Source of the DNA: Candidatus Shapirobacteria bacterium CG10_big_fil_rev_8_21_14_0_10_48_15
GTDB lineage: Bacteria > Patescibacteriota > Microgenomatia > PFEM01
Reading direction: 5' to 3'
Length of the DNA: 9,387 nucleotides
Assembly (NCBI GenBank): GCA_002793635.1
Contig: PFEM01000010.1
Span: 14,493 to 23,879 of the forward strand
The first letter of the stretch is position 1. Every line of letters starts with the position of its first letter. The translations under genes and the position numbers were made by a program. The notes under the pieces were generated by a model that was not told where the DNA came from, did no database searches, and saw only the letters and a list, made by a program, of their open reading frames with translations. Positions 4,747 to 9,387 of this stretch are shown here, piece by piece.

Positions 4747-6591
4747 ATGAAACCACCGGTTAAAAAAAAGTCTTTGAAGAAGTTTGAATTTAAAGTCAAG
4801 TTTAGTTTGAAAAATTTGCTGTTGTGGTTGTTGGTGGCCTGGATTGCCCTTTCGGTGGTCTTTTCTTTTACCTCACAGCTTGACCAGCAGGACGAGGTGC
4901 CGCTTTCCCAAGTTTTAACGGACATTCAAGAGGGCAAGATTAAACAGGTCAAAGTCGAGGATAACAAACTCAATCTCACTTACCAGGACGGCCGGCAGGC
5001 AGTTTCCCGCAAGGAAGGCCAGGACAGTTTTAACAAAGTGCTGGAATCAGCGGGGATTGACGCCGCCAAGGCAGAAGTAGTGATTAAAGACACTTCTTTG
5101 TCCAAAGTTTGGCTGGATATCTTGGCGACGGTTTTGCCGATCGGGCTAATGGCGGCGTTTCTCTTTTTTATTTTTAAACAAGCTCGGGGAGCCCAAGATT
5201 CAATTTTTTCTTTTGGCCGTTCTCGGGCCAAGCTGTTTGCTAAAGGCAGGCAGAACATCACTTTTAACGACGTGGCCGGGGTCAGCGAGGCCAAAAAAGA
5301 GCTGGAGGAAATTGTGGACTTTTTGAAAAATCCAACCAAATACCACCGCTTGGGGGCGAGAACGCCCAAGGGGGTACTGCTGATCGGTCCGAGCGGAACA
5401 GGAAAAACTTTATTGGCCAAGGCAGTGGCGGGGGAAGCCGGGGTGGCTTTTTTCTCCATGGCGGGATCCGAGTTTATGGAAATGCTGGTGGGGGTCGGCG
5501 CCAGCCGTGTCAGAGACTTGTTCGATAATGCCAAAAAAGCCGCTCCCTCCATTATTTTCATTGATGAGGTGGAAAGCATTGGCCGTCACCGCGGTGGCGC
5601 TTTTGCCGGCGGGCATGGAGAGCAGGAGCAGACTTTGAATCAGATTTTGGTGGAGATGGATGGGTTCACACCCAACGATAACGTTATGGTGCTGGCCGCA
5701 ACCAACCGCGGTGATTTGCTGGATCCGGCGCTGCTGCGGCCGGGCCGCTTTGACCGCCGGATTACGTTGGATATGCCGGATCTAGATGACCGCCAGGAAA
5801 TTTTGGCGATTCATGCTCGCGGTAAACCCTTTGTTAAGAATTTGGATTGGGGCAAGGTTGCCCGGCGGACGGTCGGTTTTTCCGGCGCTGATTTGGAAAA
5901 TATGCTGAATGAAGCCGCAATTTTGGCGGCGCGTAACAGCCGTTTGGTCATCAATATGGAGGATATTGAAGAGGCCGCCACCAAAGTCAAACTTGGCCCG
6001 GAGAAAAAACGACTGCAAACCGAGGAGGAGCGCCGGATGACGGCTTATCACGAAGCCGGTCACGCGGTGGTCACTTACAGTCTCCCCCAAATGGATCCGG
6101 TGCACCGCATTTCCATTGTTTCTCGCGGTATGGCGATGGGCTTCACGATGGTGCCGCCGCGGCGTGATCGCTATAACGAAACCCAGTCTCACTTGTTGGA
6201 AACAGTGGCTTCCCTTTTGGGCGGTCGCGCGGCCGAAGAGCTGATTTTTAAAGAATTCACGACCGGGGCGGCTTCGGATATTGATAAGGCCACCCAGGTT
6301 GCCCGCAGCATGGTCATGGATTTTGGCATGAGCAAGCTCGGGCCGATTTATTTGTCCCCGCAGGTAGAAGACAGCGGTTATGGTTTTGCCTTTAGCCAGC
6401 CGACCGAAAACAGTCCGACCATGCAGGCCAAAATTGATACGGAAATTAAGCGGATCATTGACGAAGCCTACAAACAGGCCAAGGAGATTTTGAAAAAAAA
6501 TCAACGCCAATTAGCGCTGGTCGCCGACAAACTAATCAAGCAAGAAACGCTGGACGGTGAAGAGTTTGCAGCATTGATGAAGTCAAAGTGA
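4747..6591 (+). CDS. ftsH: ATP-dependent zinc metalloprotease FtsH
   Basis: FtsH is a membrane-anchored hexameric AAA+ protease that degrades damaged membrane proteins and regulators. The 614 residues show the full family order: TM1 (about 23-42), an extracytoplasmic domain, TM2 (about 121-143), AAA+ module with Walker A GPSGTGKT (214-221), Walker B IIFIDE (269-274), second region of homology [20 protein letters not shown] (318-337) with arginine fingers R331 and R334, then the M41 protease with zinc site HEAGH (435-439) and D511. Two differences from the usual sequence: Walker A has S216 for the second proline, and the pore loop reads MEMLVGVG with L247 where FtsH has phenylalanine. All catalytic protease residues are kept. 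The stop overlaps the GTG start of the next gene by 4 nt (GTGA), implying translational coupling. Confidence 0.97.
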   Translation: MKPPVKKKSLKKFEFKVKFSLKNLLLWLLVAWIALSVVFSFTSQLDQQDEVPLSQVLTDIQEGKIKQVKVEDNKLNLTYQDGRQAVSRKEGQDSFNKVLESAGIDAAKAEVVIKDTSLSKVWLDILATVLPIGLMAAFLFFIFKQARGAQDSIFSFGRSRAKLFAKGRQNITFNDVAGVSEAKKELEEIVDFLKNPTKYHRLGARTPKGVLLIGPSGTGKTLLAKAVAGEAGVAFFSMAGSEFMEMLVGVGASRVRDLFDNAKKAAPSIIFIDEVESIGRHRGGAFAGGHGEQEQTLNQILVEMDGFTPNDNVMVLAATNRGDLLDPALLRPGRFDRRITLDMPDLDDRQEILAIHARGKPFVKNLDWGKVARRTVGFSGADLENMLNEAAILAARNSRLVINMEDIEEAATKVKLGPEKKRLQTEEERRMTAYHEAGHAVVTYSLPQMDPVHRISIVSRGMAMGFTMVPPRRDRYNETQSHLLETVASLLGGRAAEELIFKEFTTGAASDIDKATQVARSMVMDFGMSKLGPIYLSPQVEDSGYGFAFSQPTENSPTMQAKIDTEIKRIIDEAYKQAKEILKKNQRQLALVADKLIKQETLDGEEFAALMKSK

Positions 6592-7469
6592 AAAAATTTT
6601 TGCTGGTTGACGGGCATTCACTTTTGTACCGTGCTTATCATGCTTTCCCCAATACTTTAAGAACCCGCCAGGGCGAGATCGTCAACGCCGTTTACGGCTT
6701 TACCCGAATGCTTTTGGGGGTGATTGAAGAATTAAAGCCGGATTACCTGGCCGTGGCTTTTGATTTACCCCAACCCAACTTTCGCCACCGGCTTTATGTC
6801 GCTTACCAGTACAAGCGGCCGGCAATGGACAGGGAACTGGCCGACCAAGTTAACCGAGTGAAGCAAGTGGTGGAGACTTTGGGCATCCCGATTTTTACGG
6901 CGCCTGGTTTCGAAGCGGATGACGTCATCGGCAGTCTGGCCAGGCAGGCGGAAACAGCAGGCGTGGCGACGGTGATTATCACCGGTGACCGGGATATGAT
7001 GCAGCTGGCCGCTGGTCAAACCAAGCTTTATTTTCCCGAACGGGGTTTGGTTGACAACCAACTTTTGGGAGTCAAGCCGGCTCAAGTGGTGGATTACAAG
7101 GCTTTGGTGGGTGATAGTTCCGACAATTATCCCGGCGTGCCGGGGGTTGGGCCCAAAACAGCAGTCAGTCTTTTGCAAAAATACCAAACATTAAATAATG
7201 TCTATCGGCATCTGGACAAAATCCGACCGGTGGTGGCGAAAAAACTCAGGGAAGGCCAAGAAAGTGCTTGGCTGTCAAGAAAGTTAGCCAAAATTGATAC
7301 CCAAGCACCGGCCAAATTGGATTTGGTAGCGGCCCGTGTTCACGATTATGATCAGGAAAAGGCACGACAGTTGTTTGAAGAGCTGCAATTTCGGAGTTTG
7401 CTGGCCAAATTGCCGGGGGTGAGTCAAGCCACAATAACCAAAAAAGATCAGCAAATGGAATTGCTATGA
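6588..7469 (+). CDS. Stand-alone 5'-3' exonuclease (DNA polymerase I N-domain/FEN family)
   Basis: This 293-residue protein matches the PIN-like flap nuclease domain of DNA polymerase I without any polymerase domain. Metal-site acidic residues are visible: D8 (LLVDGHS), E109/D111/D112 (FEADDVIG), D134/D136 (TGDRD) and D176/D179 (GDSSDNYPG), followed by the H3TH element GVPGVGPKTA (183-192). Such enzymes remove RNA primers and flaps in lagging-strand synthesis and repair, as do other small stand-alone homologues in bacteria. The GTG start overlaps the ftsH stop, and the stop overlaps the next ATG (ATGA), so all three genes appear translated from one message. The tail after about residue 275 is polar and short; the frame ends in a normal stop, so this is not a broken polA. 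Confidence 0.93.
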   Translation: MKKFLLVDGHSLLYRAYHAFPNTLRTRQGEIVNAVYGFTRMLLGVIEELKPDYLAVAFDLPQPNFRHRLYVAYQYKRPAMDRELADQVNRVKQVVETLGIPIFTAPGFEADDVIGSLARQAETAGVATVIITGDRDMMQLAAGQTKLYFPERGLVDNQLLGVKPAQVVDYKALVGDSSDNYPGVPGVGPKTAVSLLQKYQTLNNVYRHLDKIRPVVAKKLREGQESAWLSRKLAKIDTQAPAKLDLVAARVHDYDQEKARQLFEELQFRSLLAKLPGVSQATITKKDQQMELL

Positions 7470-8566
7470 AGATTGCCCTAGTTCATGATTATCTAGCCAG
7501 TTGCGGCGGAGCCGAGCAGGTGCTGGCGGCCCTGCACGAGCTTTATCCCGAAGCGCCGATCTACACGCTTTTTTCTCGAGTGGACCAAGAGCCGCTACTG
7601 AAGCAAAAGTTTGCCAAAGCCAAAATTATCCCAAGCTGGTTTGGTAAGTTGCCCTTTGCCGCCAAGATCATCAGCCCGTTGCGCTTTTTAATTCCCTTAA
7701 TTTGGCGGAGTTTTGATTTTAGCGATGATGATTTGGTGATCAGCTCGGCTAGTTGGGCGATTACCAAGGGTTTTACTTCGGCCAAAACCAAAGAAGTTTG
7801 CTACTGCCACACCCCGCCGCGCTATCTTTACGGCTATGAGACTGCCCGTAATTGGCAAAAACACTGGTATATCAGGCTCTATGCCTTGGTCGTCAATCAT
7901 TTGATGCGGCAGTATGACTGGCGCCAGGCGCAAAAAGTGACTCAATTTGTGGCCAACAGTCGGGAGGTACAAGCCAGAATTAAGAAGTTTTACCGGAGGG
8001 AAAGTGTAGTTATAAATCCACCAATAGAAATACCATCCCACTTCGCCAAGGCTTCGCGGGGCAAGCGGGAATATTTTTTGACCGGCGGCCGGCTAGAGGC
8101 AGCCAAGAATTTTGGTCTGATTGTCAAAGCTTGCAACCAGTTGAAATTACCGCTAAAAATTTACGGTAGCGGTTCGCAGGAGGGGAATCTGCGGCGTTTA
8201 GCCGGGTCGACGATTGAATTTTTGGGAAGAATTAGCGAGCAAGACAAGTTTGGTTTGATGGCCGGCTGCCGGGCTTTTGTTGTGGCCGCCAAAGACGAAG
8301 ATTTTGGCATCACGCCGGTGGAGGCGATGGCGGTTGGCCGGCCGGTGGTGGCTTACCGCGGCGGCGGGTACCTGGAAACGGTGGTCGAGGGCAAGACCGG
8401 GGTATTCTTTGACGAATTGACGGTAAGCTGTTTGGCGCCAACGCTAAAAAGTTTTCAGTCGGGCAAATACCGCTCGCAAGATTGCCGTCGCCAAGCCGAG
8501 AAGTTTAGCAAGCAAAAATTTCAGCAAAAAATAGGGCAACTGGTATCCAAGCTGGTTTTGGGTTAA
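7466..8566 (+). CDS. GT4-family glycosyltransferase (group 1)
   Basis: The 366-residue protein has the two-Rossmann GT-B shape: the N-domain starts MKIALVHDYLASCGGAEQV (glycine-rich, about 1-19) and contains CYCHTPPRYLYG (about 113-124); the C-domain starts near TGGRLEAAKNFGL (about 206-218) and carries the retaining EX7E motif, E278 and E286, in DEDFGITPVEAMA, then AYRGGGYLETV. It most resembles mannosyl- or related transferases using nucleotide-sugar donors in surface polysaccharide or glycolipid assembly; donor and acceptor cannot be read from sequence. No signal peptide or clear membrane segment is seen, so it is cytoplasmic or membrane-associated. Between the domains a short stretch SHFAKASRGKRE (191-202) looks like a linker insertion, after a run with three ATA codons. 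Its ATG overlaps the exonuclease stop by 4 nt. Confidence 0.93.
   Translation: MKIALVHDYLASCGGAEQVLAALHELYPEAPIYTLFSRVDQEPLLKQKFAKAKIIPSWFGKLPFAAKIISPLRFLIPLIWRSFDFSDDDLVISSASWAITKGFTSAKTKEVCYCHTPPRYLYGYETARNWQKHWYIRLYALVVNHLMRQYDWRQAQKVTQFVANSREVQARIKKFYRRESVVINPPIEIPSHFAKASRGKREYFLTGGRLEAAKNFGLIVKACNQLKLPLKIYGSGSQEGNLRRLAGSTIEFLGRISEQDKFGLMAGCRAFVVAAKDEDFGITPVEAMAVGRPVVAYRGGGYLETVVEGKTGVFFDELTVSCLAPTLKSFQSGKYRSQDCRRQAEKFSKQKFQQKIGQLVSKLVLG
8039..8068 (+). repeat. Possible short palindromic insertion inside the glycosyltransferase
   Basis: The codons for HFAKASRGKR are rich in short inverted segments (GCC-AA-GGC at 8047-8054; GCTT...AAGC at 8053-8069) and sit in the interdomain linker where the family tolerates length change. 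The look is that of a small palindromic element read through in frame. No second copy exists in the window. Confidence 0.3.
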
Positions 8567-8569
8567 AAT
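8564..8569 (+). promoter_or_regulatory. Possible -10 box for mutM
   Basis: TAAAAT overlaps the glycosyltransferase stop codon; a start near 8576 would give a leader of about 23 nt. The -35 region is poor. GGAG at 8592-8595 is the only Shine-Dalgarno-like sequence near this start and is just 3 nt from the ATG. Two exact adjacent copies of CCTATTGCC (8573-8590) fill the leader. Confidence 0.3.
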
Positions 8570-8598
8570 ATACCTATTGCCCCTATTGCCTGGAGAGC

Positions 8599-9387
8599 AT
8601 GCCTGAATTACCGGAAGTCGAAACAATCAAAAATGATTTGCAACGATTAGTGGTGGGCAAAAAAATCCTCAATATTAGCACCACCAGCGCCAAGCAAGTT
8701 AAGCCTTCCTTAGAAGCAGTCAAGAAAACGATCACGGGTACAAAAATTACCAAAGTTGCCCGACGAGCGAAGTTGCTGCAGATTTTCTTAAATAACAGTT
8801 GGATTTTGGCGATCCATTTGAAAATGACCGGCCGGTTGCTGGTGCGCAATCAAGATGATCCTCCGGACGATTGGCAGCGGGTGACGCTTGATCTGTCAGG
8901 CGGTAAGCAACTGCGTTTGGCCGATTTGCGCAAATTTGGCTGGGTTAGGTTGATAAGCAAACAAGAGCGGGAAAAAATTCTTCAAGAATTTGGGCCGGAG
9001 CCGCTGGCTGACCTTACCTTAGCTAATTTGAAAAAAATTCTTAGCACTACTGGTCAGGCCGTCAAAATCGTTATTATGGACCAGAAAAAGATTGCCGGCG
9101 TGGGCAATATTTATGCCTGCGACGCGCTGTTTTTGGCCCGTCTTGACCCCCGCCGGCCAGCCAATAAGCTGGCTGGTGAGGAGGTAAAAAGCCTCTTGGC
9201 AGCGATCGAAAAAGTCTTGCGGGCCGGTATCAAAGACCGTGGTGCTTCTGATCAGTATTATTTGGATGCTTTGGGCCATAAGGGTCATTATCAGCAGCAT
9301 TTTTTGGTCTACAATCGCGAAGGCAAACAATGCTTCGGTTGTCAAGGCAGGGTCAAAAAAATTAAACTCGGGGGTCGAGGTACTTAC
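8599..9387 (+). CDS. mutM: Formamidopyrimidine-DNA glycosylase (Fpg/MutM), 3' end beyond window
   Basis: MutM removes 8-oxoguanine and formamidopyrimidines and nicks the abasic site. The first 263 residues are present in one open frame to the window edge; about 10-15 remain outside. The start MPELPEVET gives the catalytic N-terminal proline (after Met removal) and glutamate. Also seen are RRAKLLQ with the conserved lysine, HLKMTGRL, RLADLRKFGW, a perfect GVGNIYACDALF with the conserved asparagine, and the start of the zinc finger with CFGC and the DNA-contacting arginine in LGGRGTY. The second cysteine pair lies outside. The extent and motifs match Fpg rather than Nei (RLADLRKFG, GVGNIYA). 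The gene follows the glycosyltransferase after 32 nt and may be co-transcribed or use the weak -10 box at 8564. Confidence 0.95.
   Translation, partial: MPELPEVETIKNDLQRLVVGKKILNISTTSAKQVKPSLEAVKKTITGTKITKVARRAKLLQIFLNNSWILAIHLKMTGRLLVRNQDDPPDDWQRVTLDLSGGKQLRLADLRKFGWVRLISKQEREKILQEFGPEPLADLTLANLKKILSTTGQAVKIVIMDQKKIAGVGNIYACDALFLARLDPRRPANKLAGEEVKSLLAAIEKVLRAGIKDRGASDQYYLDALGHKGHYQQHFLVYNREGKQCFGCQGRVKKIKLGGRGTY

Noticed and set aside
4980..7434. Long minus-strand open frames inside ftsH and the exonuclease gene
   Set aside because: They lie fully antisense to genes with intact catalytic motifs and their translations show no recognisable domain.
8573..8590. Two adjacent copies of CCTATTGCC before mutM
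   Set aside because: A 9-bp tandem duplication can arise by slippage; no regulatory role can be supported.

Overview
The window looks like a chromosomal segment from a Candidate Phyla Radiation (Patescibacteria) bacterium, most likely Microgenomates-like. This is inferred from gene content and style, not from a marker gene. The signs are a VirD4/TraG-like ATPase, an RNHCP zinc-ribbon protein, a stand-alone 5'-3' exonuclease, an FtsH with a Leu at the pore-loop position, GTG and TTG starts, very tight gene packing, and -10 boxes placed 6-9 nt before start codons (leaderless-type expression).

Layout. 2-721 (+): 3' end of a type IV secretion-type coupling ATPase. 748-822 (+): a tRNA with anticodon UAU, read as tRNA-Ile for AUA codons. 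827-1693 (-): a XerC/D-like tyrosine recombinase. 1742-2083 (+): an FtsB/DivIC-like septum protein, divergent from the recombinase over a 48-nt double promoter. 2092-2166 (-): elongator tRNA-Met(CAU). 2234-2511 (-): an initiator tRNA (CAU) split by a 208-nt group I intron just 5' of the anticodon, behind a consensus sigma-70 promoter. 2618-3295 (+): an AT-rich, foreign-looking HTH protein with a LAGLIDADG-like C-terminal half. 3289-3609 (-): RNHCP protein. 3736-4719 (+): tryptophanyl-tRNA synthetase. 4747-8566 (+): a coupled run of ftsH, a 5'-3' exonuclease and a GT4 glycosyltransferase with 4-nt overlaps. 8599 to the window end (+): mutM/fpg, cut by the window edge.

The most notable part is the translation-related cluster at 748-2511: a rare tRNA-Ile(UAU), and an initiator tRNA that is interrupted by a ribozyme, lacks the usual three G-C pairs in its anticodon stem and encodes CCC instead of CCA. 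A laterally acquired-looking HTH/LAGLIDADG-like gene sits 106 nt upstream of the intron-bearing tRNA, facing away. The right half (trpS, ftsH, exonuclease, glycosyltransferase, mutM) is ordinary housekeeping: tRNA charging, membrane proteolysis, DNA flap/primer removal, surface glycan synthesis and oxidised-base repair.

No CRISPR array, insertion sequence, rRNA or replication origin was seen. There is no stretch over 300 nt without a gene.
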